Below, one piece after another: positions 51,863 to 63,622 of a stretch of DNA of 64,000 nucleotides (position 1 is the stretch's first letter; every line of letters begins with the position of its first letter). The translations under genes were made by a program, and so were the position numbers. The notes beneath the pieces are model-generated. The model searched no databases. It worked only from the letters and a program-made list of their open reading frames with translations, and had not been told where the DNA came from. The DNA comes from Polychytrium aggregatum (Eukaryota > Chytridiomycota > Chytridiomycetes > Polychytriales), in assembly GCF_025602895.1 (NCBI RefSeq), contig NW_026516206.1:806001-870000 (forward strand). Direction: 5' to 3'.

Positions 51863-54800
51863 TCAAAGCCCCGAGGGCTTGCGCTTTGTTGTGTCGACAC
51901 GCGTGATGATCTTGAAGCCTGTGCCGTTCGACTCGTTCTCGGAGAAAGCAAAGCTCGAGTGCATTTCCAGTCTCTTGAGATTGCGCACCTTCCCGACGGC
52001 CTTCTTGAGGCGTTGGCGAGATGTCTCGGGATTGACCTTGTTGAAGTGCTGCATCTCTTGGATGATATGATAGGACTTGGGGAAGTAGAACCGCCGAATG
52101 CTACAGAGCGGCAAGGATCAGTGTAAGTACAGGTCCACCGCCGAGTGATCCCGCATGTTTCACTCCTCGAGCAGGCAGGTTTTGCATCGACAGCAAGGTA
52201 CTTACGCCTTCCATGTAAAGTCTCTCAATATGGCCGCGATGGGCACAACCACGATGCCAAACCAGAAGGCCGCATTGCCAAACATGGGCGGCACAATGCC
52301 GGCGAGCTCGGTGCTCAGGCCGATCATGGGACCGATCACCGAATACACCGGGAAAAGCACGAACCAGAGCCCAATGCTGCCAAAGATCGCCAGGAAAGTG
52401 TATCGCACCCAGGTATCCGCAATCAGGGCGGCCTTCCATGTGATGGTGATCAGATCGGTGGTGTAGATCATCTGGCCGAGCAGCCAGTTGTTGGCCACGC
52501 GGCCGTCGGCGAGCATGGTGCCTTCGCCGTAGACGAGCTTCATTAGGCTGTAGATGACGAGTGAGTGGAAGATCGAATTGACAAACCACGAGAAGAAAAC
52601 GCTGTGGTTATAAAAGACCGAGTTTTGTCCGAGTTGGTACATCTTGGGATATTTGTCGAGCATCATGGCACTGACATAGCAGTCAAAAACGCCGATGGCC
52701 ACGGGCTGAAAGAGGGCAAAGGCCACGTTGTAGGTGGCTTGCGTCCACGACTCGAAAAGGGTCTAAACAGGCGTTGGGGGGGGAGAGTGATCGCCAGTTA
52801 GTCAGACCATCGCTCAGACCGGAGCAGAGTCGCAGCGCGAAATGGGGGCGGCGGTGTGGGACGCTCACCTGGCCAGAGAAACCATTGTCCAGAGCAAACC
52901 ACAGCTGAATCAAATACATGGTGATGTTCTTGTAGAAGCTGTACAGGATCAGCTTGCTGAGCCGCGAATACGCCCATCCGCCGTGAATCAACAGCAGCTT
53001 GCGCAGGAAGCGGAACTGGGCAATGGCAAAGTCGGCAGCTCGAGCGGCCTGAAGGCCCTCCATGCCCGAGATTCCGACGCCGACATGGGCTGACTGGATC
53101 ATGCTGACATCGTTAGCGCCATCGCCGATGGCCAGCGTCACGGAGCCGCGAACGTGGTTCTTGACAAGCTGCACTACCAGCGCCTTCTGGAGCGGTGAGA
53201 CTCTGCAGCATATCACCGCCTTGCACATGGTCGCCAGCTTCAGGAAATCGAACGAAATGTCGCGCTCGAGGGCAAAGCCAAGAGACTTGCCGTCAATGAT
53301 GAGAGCCAGGGGCTGGATTGCCGTTCAGACGATATGGTCAGTAACCCATTCGCTACGGTCGAGGACATGCCAGCATGAAACCCCACACGGCCCATCTTCC
53401 AATCCGCCGGGCATTGGCCGGCACTAGTACAGCTCGTCCCCGCAGCTTTCGCCACGCATATTTCAGGGTAGTGGGCAAAACAAGCCTACCTCTGAGGGCC
53501 GGGGAACATCCTTCGACATCATGCGGGTCTTGGTCCGCTTCAAAAAAGTCTTCTTGGGATCGGCCGATGATGTCGGGAGCAAAGAGTACTGCGAGACCGT
53601 CTTGTCCTCGCGCTTGGAGGATTTGAAGCCCAGGAACGACTTGGAACCTTCGGTATCTCCGTGTCCCAGCTCCTCGGGGGGCAACAGTCCCTGGATAGAC
53701 CGCAAGGTCTCGGCGAAATAGCTCTTGGTTTCAAAATGGTTGTCTTTGTTGCAGATCAGCAGTCGCATCTCGTCGTCCAGCAGCTTGCAGCTGTAGCCGA
53801 TATTGATGGCCGTTTCCTGGCGATCGCCGGTGAGAATCCAGAGCTTGATGCCGGCCTCAAGGAGGGTATGGATGGCATCCGGGACGCCATCTTGCAGCTT
53901 ATCTTCAATTGCTGTGGCGCCAAGGAGGATCAGATCCCTCTCGATCTCCTCTGCGCACTGGTCGAGCTCGGCTTGGCGATTCTGGATGGTGTTGGCAGCA
54001 CTCTGGAATCGCTGGTTCCATCCCTCGTATTCGTCCTGGGAGACGACCCGGTAGGCGATGCAGAGCGTGCGGAGACCCTCGGCAGCATACTCTTCGAGGT
54101 GCGCGCATGTCTTTTTGTAGTGTTCGTTATTGCTCTCGGAGAGCCGCTCGAAGATCACGGTGTCGGCGCCCTTTGTGTAGAGCTTGATGCGGCCGTCGGG
54201 GCCACGGACGATGGCGCTCATGCGCTTTCGGGTTGAGTTGAACTCACAAATGTTCAAGATCTCGTATTCCTGCTCGACACCGTCGACATTGATGGCGACA
54301 GACCGGGGACGGCGCGTCTGAAACGGGACGATTTGTCAGTGTTAAAGACATACACAGCAGCAAAGTGGATTTGCTCGAGTAGCCCTCCCTCCCGTCCGTA
54401 GATTCAGGCAAGTTCGGGTTGGCTCCTACACTGCCATATGGACGGTGGATTATAGATCCCAGGCAGCATGGACATACCACAAAGTTGTATCCGAGCGATT
54501 TGGCGCCCTTGACCAGAGCGGCTTCATCCGGAGAGGACGCCTGGTAAATGACCTCGTCGGGATTCTCTTGCGAGGTTTCGGGAATGACCGTGTGGCAGAC
54601 AGCAAGCAGGGTCAGGAATTCGTGGATAGTAACCCGACTTGGGCCATCCTCCTTCAAATTGTGGATGAGACGGTCAAAGCTTTCGTATGACTGTTGGGGA
54701 CAAGTGCCGTGTGTGAGAATAAGAGAAGGGGCAACAACTCGCCCAGAGCTACTCGACCAGCCACGGCACTGAGACAGGCTCACTAAGGCGATCAACTAGT

Positions 54801-57114
54801 GGTGCCCCAGTCGTATATACAGCGATGGCTTACCGTTTTTTGCCCGGTCGAGTCTATGTATTCAATCTTGTCGTCCGGAACAACGTCGGCATAAGCGACA
54901 CCGCCGATCGAGCACATACGGAACTCCATGATGTTGCAAGTCAGAGTGCCAGTCTTGTCCGAGAAGATGTAGTCCACTTGGCCCAGCTCATCAATCAAAG
55001 AGGAGGTCTTGGACATGGCAGGCGTATTGCTTGCTTCGTGGTACATATCCAGATCCTGATTGATGAGCGCGCTGAGAATAAATTTGACAAGCTCCATGGT
55101 GACGATCAAACTGGAGGCATAGATAAATACCGTTAGCTGCCCGAAGTAGGGAGTGGGCGGGCCCAAGATGCAGCGGCTCCAGCACGGTAGACTCACCTGA
55201 GCGGAATCAGGTTGTTGAACAGGATGATATAAGTCAGAATGTTCAGCCCAAAGTTCTTCCAGGCCGTTGCCGCATCGGGAGTCAGCAGCAGGATCGACTG
55301 CTCAAACCCGCCAGTCATCTGTTGAGTGTGCCAGAGAGAACGTCAATGCGCCAGGCAGCTGAGTTCGCAGGGCATGCAATACGCTTGGCTAGGCCGATCC
55401 ACCGCAATAGCAAGCTTACCGATCGGATAAACATGCCCGTCGAACAGAGCAGCGAGATCAAGATCAGAATGCCAAAGAGGAAAATGATCTGCTGATTGAC
55501 AAGAGCGTCGATCTTGGTGGACTTGATGGGTGTGGCCCTGAAAACCAACGTCCGTCGTCAGTCGCGCAGAGACCGGCATCTGCTTCCAGTCTGCAAACAG
55601 AACAAGGCTGCAAGGCCAAATGGCCGTGTCGGACATACGTAGCGTTTCGGAGGAGTTTGGTCTCATGGCCGGTGAAGACAACAACTCCGTAGATCCAAGA
55701 GGTGTTCCGGAGCTGAGCACCACGAAGCAACAGCTGGCTGGGATTCAAGGGGTACTCGATACCGTTGATCGTGATGGTTCCCTCGTATGTGTACAATGAG
55801 CTGTTGGGCTGCTCCGACTTGATCATGCCTACGGGAGGGCAATTTGATTAGCATTCATTACGCTAGCGCAGCCGGCTTAGGGGAAGCGCACAGACATCGG
55901 TTGCATTCACAGTCAACAGCAGCGACCATACATACCGGCTTGCAGGATTTGCAGCTGTTCCGATGAAGTGATTCCAGCTGTTTCCGGGAGCGCTTGCTTA
56001 ATCTTCAAGTTGGTTTCGCTATAGACCGGTTTTGTCGGCGGCAGTCAATAAAACAGCTCAAGGCCGTCGCCGATTGCAAGAATTCTGGGCGCTGACGACC
56101 AAGTCGAGTGGAAAGAAGGTGGAACTCCATCGCAACAGGCTCTGCAGACTCGAATCCCCAGCAGCTGCGCTAAGGCAGCCCTAATACTACCACCGAGCGA
56201 ATCAACCAAGCAATCTGTGACTCACCCATCCAAGTTGCTTGTCTCGATATAGCATAGACCTTCGGTCTCGGACGAGGACAACAGCACCAGATCGGCAGGG
56301 AAGTACTCTGAGTTCTCGACCCGGACAATGTCGCCAACAACAATGTCCTTCCACTGCTTCTTGGCAAAAGAGGTACCAAAGAGTACCGATGCCCAGCACG
56401 TATTGAGCTCGCGGTCCTGCTTGGCTCGCTTGGAGTCTTCGAGATATTCCTTGATGCCCGAAAAGACAATCACGATCGAAAGAGGAACGATGGTGGTGCC
56501 GCTGTTGGTGGGCGAGACGTCTTTGATTTGCTGTAGATGGCAACAGGGTCAGATAAGGGCAACTTGTGCCTACACCGGACAGACGGCTGGACGGTTTCCT
56601 CCATGCAGGACTGATTGCAGGGCTGATTGCAGGGCTGATTGCAGGACGGCAAAGCCCTGAATAGCCCTGTGGCGGGCCAGAGGCTAAAGGGCGGCTGGAC
56701 TCGCGACATCAGCCCATGACAGAGTCGATGGCAAGCAAGCACGGATCAACATTGCTCCGAGCCATGGGCTGGCGATCAGTTCGTTGCATAACCAGCTCCG
56801 TCGCGCCACAAAGTGTGCCGTTTGGCGAGCGCCATCCCGCGAAGCCAGGAGGCTCACCATGCGGATGCAGCGAGAAGGCCGAACCGACGAACCTGGATGC
56901 ACGAGACGAACAGGAAAAACAAGTTGGCGTATTTGGAGAACTGCTCGTAGAGGAACTTTGGCAAGAAAGTGACGGCATTATATTTGCGGGTCGAAATGGC
57001 GTTGTGGAGATACTGCAGCGCCTGGTTCTTGGTCGGATCGAGGAGATGGACGACACGATGGCCCGCCGCTGTTGACGGGCCTTTTTTCTGTTTGGCAAAG
57101 TCGAGAAGACCCAT
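51863..57114 (-). CDS. P4-ATPase phospholipid flippase, Drs2/ATP8A-type
   Basis: Translocates phosphatidylserine-type lipids to the cytosolic leaflet of trans-Golgi/endosomal membranes with a Cdc50 partner. About 12 exons, first 57114-56893, second 56530-56226. N-terminus: [20 protein letters not shown] then [13 protein letters not shown]. Actuator motif DGET is split by an intron (NLDG|ETN). M4 reads [17 protein letters not shown] (PISL motif is PLSL here). P-domain [15 protein letters not shown]-domain [12 protein letters not shown] and [14 protein letters not shown]; hinge [20 protein letters not shown]. Ten membrane segments are recognisable. The C-terminal tail has FAFSENESN, resembling the autoinhibitory GYAFS motif, and ends [13 protein letters not shown] as in ATP8A. 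Exon boundaries in the M1-M4 half are by phase and consensus. Divergent from prefoldin 6. Confidence 0.95.
56605..56645. repeat. 11-bp repeat in Drs2-like intron 1
   Basis: Three copies of CTGATTGCAGG. Confidence 0.8.
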
Positions 57115-57760
57115 AACGGCAGACACAGCTGGGTCTCGGGCAGAGAACAGAGGGAGGAGGCGCCACGAGATAGAGGCGGGCGCCGTGGGAGACGACGGCG
57201 AAGGACGATGGAGCGCTGGCTTGTAGACCAAGACCAGATGGCAGGTGAAATCAGGACGGACGGCGCAGAAGGGCGGGGGTTTGAGGCTGCAGATGTATCC
57301 AGCCCGATCGCAGCCAGCCACGGCGCGGCCATCCACCGCCACCAAATGTGCGCGCCACAGCCCCAACACGCCAAGAACGAAAACCTTGCTTGGGACCGGC
57401 ACCGGCGGGGTGATCTGCTGCAGCCAGCTCGCAGCGACAGGGCAGCGACGAGGATGCCAAGAGGGTGCATCGTAAGGGCGAACGATAGCGATGGCGTGGA
57501 GATGGTTGTGGTTTTGGCTCTGGCTGGCGACGATTGCGAGGAGGCGGTTGGTGGCGGTGTTCCCCGGACGCTGGTTCGACTGGTTCGACTGGTTCGACTG
57601 GTTCGACTGGTTCGACTGGCTTGATTGGCTCGATTGGTTCGATTTTCCACGCACCGGCGAGGAGCACGCGAGGCGGTTCTCGGCGAGAGCGGCCGTCTCG
57701 TCAGCCCCGCATCCATCGCCAGGATCCAAGCACATCCCATCCCCTCCATCATCAAACACC
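57115..57760. promoter_or_regulatory. Divergent promoter region Drs2-like/prefoldin 6
   Basis: 646 bp between starts, holding a 10-bp minisatellite. Long frames here on the minus strand extend the Drs2-like exon upstream but lack similarity and are Pro/Ser/Ala-rich. Confidence 0.55.
57571..57641 (+). repeat. 10-bp minisatellite in a promoter
   Basis: Five perfect copies of GGTTCGACTG followed by degenerate copies (GGCTTGATTG, GGCTCGATTG). Confidence 0.95.
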
Positions 57761-58712
57761 ATGAGCGGCCTCAACAAGAAGCTCGAGCAGGAAGTCTCAG
57801 CCTTCCAGGACCTACAGAGAGGCAAGCAAACTGCAGTGCGCTTGGTTGTGCCCGAGGCGAACTTCCAGCAGCAGCAGATCGCCATGCCAGGATAATATCG
57901 AACCTCGAGAGGCGAAACACTGACTCTGATCTGCCACAAACATGGCTCATCCTGCAGATTACTCCAAGGCTGTCTCGTCTCTCCAGCAGCTGGAATCGCA
58001 ACTGAAAGAAAACGATCTCGTCAAGAAGGTACTGAACTTGCTCGCCCTGTCCGAGCGTTTGACCACCCAGCCCAGCTCTGGCTCTGGCCCACATCCAACT
58101 CTTGTCGCCCTTCCTGCTCTCGAAAGCTTCGAGCCATCGCTCAACAAGCTTTGCCCCGGAACCATTGGTACTATCTGCTCGAATATCGACCAACGCCCCT
58201 CTCTTGCCACAGGAATTCGATCTGCTGGATCAAGATGCTGTGATCTACAAGCTCATCGGGCCTGTGCTCGTCAAGCAAGATCAGGGCGAGGCCAACGTCA
58301 ACGTCTCCAAGCGCATCGAGTTCATTCGAAATGAAATGTATGTTGGACTTGTCCGATGCCTCCAGAGGATAAGAACTGTGTCTGAATGCGTCGTCGTCGA
58401 CTCCGGCACTCCCTGCCGAACGATCGTGCAGTTTGCAGTCAACGAACAGCATTGTGGCCGTGGCGTGCCGTTTCCTCAGATGCTTTGACTCACGCCTCGT
58501 TGGTCGGTGGCTGGCCGTAGGGAGAGACTGGAAAAGCAAGTCAAGGACTTGTCGGAGAAGCAGGAGGCAAAGAAGCTGGAGGTAGGCGTCATACTGCTGC
58601 GAAAGCATCCTTGGCAACGCCGAATCTCATCGTGGCCACACTTCGGGCTCAGGTCGTCAAGCTGCAAACCGCAATCCAGCAAGCCCAGCAAGCCCAGGAA
58701 GCATCGGCATGA
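57761..58712 (+). CDS. YKE2: Prefoldin subunit 6
   Basis: Beta-type subunit of the hexameric prefoldin chaperone that delivers actin and tubulin to CCT. Five exons: 57761-57821, 57958-58027, about 58212-58338, about 58520-58579 and about 58657-58712. MSGLNKKLEQEVSAFQDLQR then DYSKAVSSLQQLESQLKEND form the first helix; EFDLLDQDAVIYKLIGPVLV with KQDQGEANVNVSKRIEFI forms the beta hairpins; the second helix is ERLEKQVKDLSEKQEAKKLE then VVKLQTAIQQAQQAQEASA. Intron 1 splices in frame only with a GC donor (GAG|GCAAGC, 57822-57957). Length is about 124 residues, normal for the family. Confidence 0.93.
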
Positions 58713-59136
58713 TCGAGACATGAGGTCATGCATGGATCGAGTACCCTTGGCTATACCGGCTGCCCCACGGTGTTCAGAGGCAATCCTTGGCTTGCAATAA
58801 AATGTGCCCTGGAGTGCATCCTACTCTCCCCATGACCAGAGTATCTCCAGCGCCATGATGAAATCCTCTGCGCTCTCGGGCATCCCGTGTGCTTTTACAG
58901 AGCGCAGACGAAGCCCGCACAGTTTGAGGGACCAGAATGCCGATAGGCACACGAGATTACATTTTTTGGATCGAAAAAGCAGCCCAGACTCAAGAGTTGC
59001 CTTGGTTCACATCCCACGACGCTTGGCCACCCGTCCATCCGCACAACCTCTGTGCGCGAGATGTCTCTTGGTGGAAGCCAATCCACCGAGTATATCCTCC
59101 ATCATGTATCCGTGTGTGTCGGAGCGGCAGCGGCTG
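58713..59136. other. Convergent intergenic region prefoldin 6/RPB5
   Basis: 424 bp between two stop codons; carries a polyadenylation-type hexamer for prefoldin 6. Nothing else recognised. Confidence 0.5.
58796..58801 (+). terminator. AATAAA polyadenylation-type hexamer
   Basis: AATAAA 84 bp after the prefoldin 6 stop codon; the canonical signal position for 3'-end formation. Confidence 0.45.
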
Positions 59137-60668
59137 TTACCAGCAAAGGCGGTAGGTGACGTATCTGCGAACCAGTGTTCAAAGGATCAGTACAGGGATC
59201 GATGTCAACTGGGCAAGCGGTCGCGAGCAGAAGAGCCATGCATCATTTGCTTCGATTCGATACGAATCAATCAATGACAAGCGAGTGTAGATCTCCAAGC
59301 GTTCGTTGGTGCACACGGGTCTTGCCGGCACATACTTTCCGGCGGTTTCACTGGGTCGGATGATCTTGACAACCTGGCCGCGCTGGAGGCCATAGTATCG
59401 CGCAATCGGATCGGTGCGCTGGATTCGCGGGAGTTGGGTTTCTTTCAGTCGGCTGGAGCAGACGGATCCAACAGGGAGTTGCGACGATGAGCGCCGAGCG
59501 TTTCGAAGCATGCTGCCGTTAGTGCCTATTTCGATGATTGAAACCCAAGGCTTGTGTCGTGGCAACGAGGCCGATCGATCCGCACCCATATCGCCGAGAA
59601 AGCTATACATACTATCTTGCTAGCAGGGTCTTCTTCTCTTCGACCGTCAAGACCTCGTGGTCGGGCACCAGGGTGTGCTTCGTGATGTTCACCAAAAGCT
59701 CGCTCTCCATGAACAGCTCGAGCTGGTATTTAGGCGCCAGCTCCTGGACGACCTTGTTGGCCGAAGGCGTCAGTTGTTTCTGGTAGATGAGTATGCCCTT
59801 GACGACTCCCTCGACAATCATTCGCTCGCAGATCCTGGGGGAGCGAGATCCGTCGGTGAGCATCAGCAACCATTGCTGGGCTGGGCCGGCGCCAGGCTTG
59901 GGGGGCGGACCGTCGTCGACAAGACAATGTACGCATGGGCCGCCGTTCATAGATTCGACAATCGCGCAGCGCTTCGCTACCAGTAAGTGCCCCTCCTACC
60001 TCTTGATGGGCTTTATTCCCACTGACTCGTCCTCGGCAAAGAAAACCAGCAGTTTGTCATTTTCGTCGTTTTCGCGCCCAGCCGCAAAGATGAGCGACTG
60101 TCGGCTGGAGAATGAGCATGCGCAGCGCTAGTGTCAGAGATGGCGAGCTCCAGTGGATGAAGAGCGCTTCTCCGTTGATTCAGCGCACTTGACGAGCGCC
60201 CGGGTTGTGGTCGAGCATTCGCCCGTCACGAAACAGAAGCGTCACCGATCGAACAGATCGAGCGCCAGCATGCAGAATCCAATGCCGTGTGGCCCGACCC
60301 AGATCAGCGATACGCACTCGATGTGTCTGTTTTTTGAGTATGTTTCTCTGAATTCGTCGAGGGACATCTCGAGCTCTGCGGTACTGACAAGATATCCCTG
60401 GGGATGTGTCGGTTGCAGAGGGCGCATTGACGTCAGCCGAGCACCGCACATGGGCGAGTGGGCGCAAACATACTGCTTGCGGATAGATCGGCCACAAATT
60501 CATACGAAATGCCGCTGCCGCGCACTTGGCACGATCGGCGCTGGGCATTCCGTCTGCGACGAGATCATTGGGCTCGGCGCCAGCAGCTCGACTTACCCGG
60601 TCCCGGACGAGCTCGCGAATGGTCCGGAAGACCTTGTGGAGGCGCGCAATTTCTCTGTCCTCATCCAT
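59137..60668 (-). CDS. RPB5: RNA polymerase subunit RPB5/RPABC1
   Basis: Subunit shared by RNA polymerases I, II and III. Exons: 60668-60597 ([20 protein letters not shown]), an exon from about 60408 ([20 protein letters not shown]), about 60095-60002 ([20 protein letters not shown] and [11 protein letters not shown]), about 59836-59608 ([58 protein letters not shown]), the jaw exon ([38 protein letters not shown]) and a tiny last exon KYVTYRLCW. The C-terminal assembly domain is nearly identical to that of other eukaryotes. The final exon is called because the unspliced frame runs past the conserved end; the acceptor at TTCGCAG joins in phase and restores the expected YVTYRL ending. Confidence 0.95.
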
Positions 60669-61402
60669 GGCTGTGTGTTTGAATCGACTGTATCGGTATT
60701 TTGGGTCTGGTGCTGGTGCTGGCGCCGATGCAGATGGCCAAGCGGCTGGGCGAGTCGATGGGGGTGATGCGACGGAGCAGCGGCCCTGATCAGTCCCAAG
60801 CGGCGGCCGAATCTTGTCGAAGAAAAAATGCGACACACGTGTGCCGGCCACGGGTGGCCATTCTGCGGCCGTCGTGTGGCTGGATGTGGCTTGGCTGGCT
60901 GGCCCAGCAAGACCAAGGGCGAGCTGCCTGATCCCAGGTTGTTCGCCCATCAGCTCTGTCCTGGACGATCGCCGATGTGCCCTGTGCGAGCCAGACGGAC
61001 AGCTGCCGAGAAGGATTTCGCCATGACCATTGCGTGCGCTTTGCAATGATGCGCGGCCCGGCCATGCCGATATCTGGCGCGGTGTGAGTTGCTGCAGAGC
61101 GACAATGGCCGTCATTGGCACTTGTCAATGGGAACCAGCGTGGAAAGACCCTCGGCGTGTCGTCCTCAGCATATGCTCAATATAGACGTCGAAGAAGAAT
61201 GTGTATATGAAGCGAGTTCAGGAAGGGAGAGAGGGGGGCAGGCTCGGTCATGATGTCAGTGCCCTTCATTCGGCCACGGGCCCGGCGATTTTGGGCTGCT
61301 TGGCGCCCCCTGGTCCCGTCGCCGGCCCTTGACTCCATCTCGCTCTTGAGCCCGCCGTATCAGACTGCAAGAGCCCAGTTCTGTCACCGATCCGCTCCCA
61401 AG
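60669..61402. promoter_or_regulatory. Divergent promoter region RPB5/TRAPPC5
   Basis: 734 bp between starts. Contains an A-rich tract (TTTTTCTTCGAC on the RPB5 strand, about 160 bp upstream of its start). No gene supported despite long overlapping frames. Confidence 0.5.
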
Positions 61403-62745
61403 ATGATGAAAAAGCCAAACATCCTAGAACGCAGTCTGCAGAAATCCAAGAATGCCGAGGTGCGTCCGCTTGGCCCCTCCCTCCTCGTCACTTTTGCCCA
61501 TCGCACTAGCCGCCGTTGCTCAAAGGCATTCCGAATCCGAGCCCAAAGGCCAGCCGACCACAAGGCCCGATAACCCATCGAGCACAAAAGGCCGCTTTCA
61601 AGCCGATAGCTACTGACCCACCGACTTGCACCGATGTTTCTCGACCCGCCAGATCAATCTCTCGGCATTTACCTTCATGTTCTCCGAGATGATTCAGTAT
61701 TCGCAGAAGCGAGTCCACGGCATCCAAGACCTGGAGAAAAAGTAAGGCTCTGCTATCCGTCTCGTTCGGCTACTGCCATTTGGCTGTCGCTGGTGCTTCT
61801 GTCCGGCACCAACCCACGCCTCTGCCCACAGCATCCGGGAGAGCATCCAGAAGCGCCTGTCTTGGGCTCGGTTCTGTTGCCATCTGTCTCGCTGACACTG
61901 CTGCCGACCAAATGCTATCCGTCGTCACCACGAATTGGACTCGATAGACTATCGGACTACGGCTACCGAGTGGGCATCCGAGTACTGGAGCTCTCGGCAT
62001 GGAGGGAAAAGAGCGGTCGCCGCGAAACCCGGGTGCTGCCGATCCTATACTTTATCACGGGGCCGATCTGGAAGATGCTCTTTGGGAAGCAGGCCGACTC
62101 GCTTGAGAAGGGTACCGAGAATGAAGACGAGTGTGAGTGTCTATTTTCAATCCGATGCATCTGTATGCCGGAAGCAGCTGCCGATTGACGACTAAAACGC
62201 ATGAGGGATCTGGATAGACATGATCTCGGACAACGAGCCGATTCTCTCCAAGTTCATATCCATCCCCCGCGAGATGTCGCTCTTGAATCCCAGTGCCTTT
62301 GTCGGTGGCATTGTCGAGGCCATCCTGGATGGCTCGCAGTTCGTAAGTAGTCTCCAAGCTCCCAGTCGATCGACGTCTAAACAGCTCTAGTCGCCCAAGG
62401 GCATCGCCTGGACCTGCAGCACACCGACTCGACTGCCGACGCAACTCGATCCTAATACTACCCCTGCGACTTGCCCATGCAGCCATGCCGAGTCACTGCA
62501 CACTCCACCCCGATCGAAGGCTTTCCGCTGCACACCACGATCCTGATCAAGTTTGACAAATCCGGTGGGTCTCTGCGCTGCGTTCGGTATCGCTGATGAT
62601 CTGATTTGGTCGTGCGCGATGGTATCCAACGCCATCTGCATATCCATGCATGCGTGCATTCTTGTCGCTAACAGTCACCTCGCTCTTCTCTATGGCTTGG
62701 CGATCGGCAGTCATGCAACGCGAAAAGGCCTTTGAGACCCGATAG
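61403..62745 (+). CDS. TRS31: TRAPP complex subunit TRAPPC5/Trs31
   Basis: Core subunit of the TRAPP tethering/GEF complexes for Rab1/Ypt1 at the ER-Golgi. Exons: 61403-61459 (MMKKPNILERSLQKSKNAE), 61653-61741 (INLSAFTFMFSEMIQYSQKR), about 61945-62132 (LSDYGYRVGIRVLELSAWRE and RETRVLPILYFITGPIWKML, FGKQADSLEKG), about 62219-62342 (SDNEPILSKFISIPREMSLL, NPSAFVGGIVEAILDG), about 62482-62562 and a last exon about 62712-62745 (MQREKAFETR). All phases agree. The Bet3-fold blocks FGKQAD and SAFVGGIVEAIL are diagnostic. About 190 residues, as in human TRAPPC5 (188). Confidence 0.95.
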
Positions 62746-63064
62746 ACAGGGGTGAACACTAAGAGGCTTGGTTGCTGTTGCGTATGTGAATGTCCAACTA
62801 CACCAGCCCAAGACATGCGGTCCGGGATCCAGGTTTCTGTGGTGCGGATGGTGCCGGCTGAGGAGTGCAAAATACAGCCCACTGACAGCCGGACTGCGAA
62901 ACATGCGCCTGATATCGATTTGGTGATAAGTCGGTGGTCACGCCGGAGCCCGCGACGATGCTCGCAAGATCACAGGGGTGTTTATTGGATGTCGAAGTTG
63001 ATGATGTCCAACAGGGACCGGGCCGGGCCGAGAAGTGAGAAACAGCAGCGAGATGGGCCGGCCT
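62746..63064. other. Convergent intergenic region TRAPPC5/mS33-like
   Basis: 319 bp between stop codons. Nothing recognised. Confidence 0.5.
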
Positions 63065-63622
63065 CTACTTCTTCTTCTTCTTTTTGGTGCCCTCCTCGAC
63101 CTTTTGGCTGCGGGAAGAACCATAGATTGCTGCAACAAATGGGTAGACCGTTAGTCACCAGCACCAATGCAGACGGATTGCCGCGATCGCTGGATCCGTG
63201 CGGATGTATCATTGCATGCGACCGCCGCATAACCGGCCCAGGCGATCCATGAAGGCATTTGCGGATCAGCGGGTTTGTCCTTGGTCCCAGAGTCGCTCGC
63301 TACACTCACTCGAGATACGCGGGGGCTTGCCGCGAGCAATCAGAGCCTTCTCGCGTGCCCGCTCTTCCTCGATCCAGACGTTGTCCAGTTTCAGCGCCTG
63401 GATTTTCGGGTTCTGGTTTGCGAGCGCAAGGTAGTTGAGGTCGGGGTTGTGCCAGGTCAGCATCCGGGTGCGCACCGAGCCCTGCGCCAGGACGTTCTTG
63501 AATGCCAGGGGGGCAGTCGGGTCTGTGGCCGTCAGCTGTGCGCGGCTGGAGTCGTAGACCTTGTGTCGGAGGGCCGTCAGGGCCTGCTGGGCCTTGGCCG
63601 TCGGCTTCGGGGCAAGCGACAT
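63065..63622 (-). CDS. Small basic protein, putative mitochondrial ribosomal protein mS33-like
   Basis: Two exons: 63622 to about 63306 and about 63131-63065, joined in phase. Sequence blocks: SLAPKPTAKAQQALTALRHK, PLAFKNVLAQGSVRTRMLTW, HNPDLNYLALANQNPKIQAL, KLDNVWIEEERAREKALIAR then GKPPRIS; the last exon ends in VEEGTKKKKKK. The layout (short N-terminal helix, RTR..L motif, EE..R helix, RGK-P and a very basic C-terminus) resembles mS33 (Rsm27/MRPS33). Alternatives are another small mitoribosomal protein of the L51/S25/CI-B8 type, suggested by the WHNPDL block. About 127 residues. The identity is tentative; the gene itself is well supported by composition and splicing. Confidence 0.5.

Noticed and set aside
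54310-54340. GAAACGGGAC, seen near the ALG1 3' flank and Fanzor remnant, also at 54322
   Set aside because: Here it is simply the polypyrimidine acceptor (CCCGTTTCAG) of a Drs2-like exon; no evidence of a shared element.
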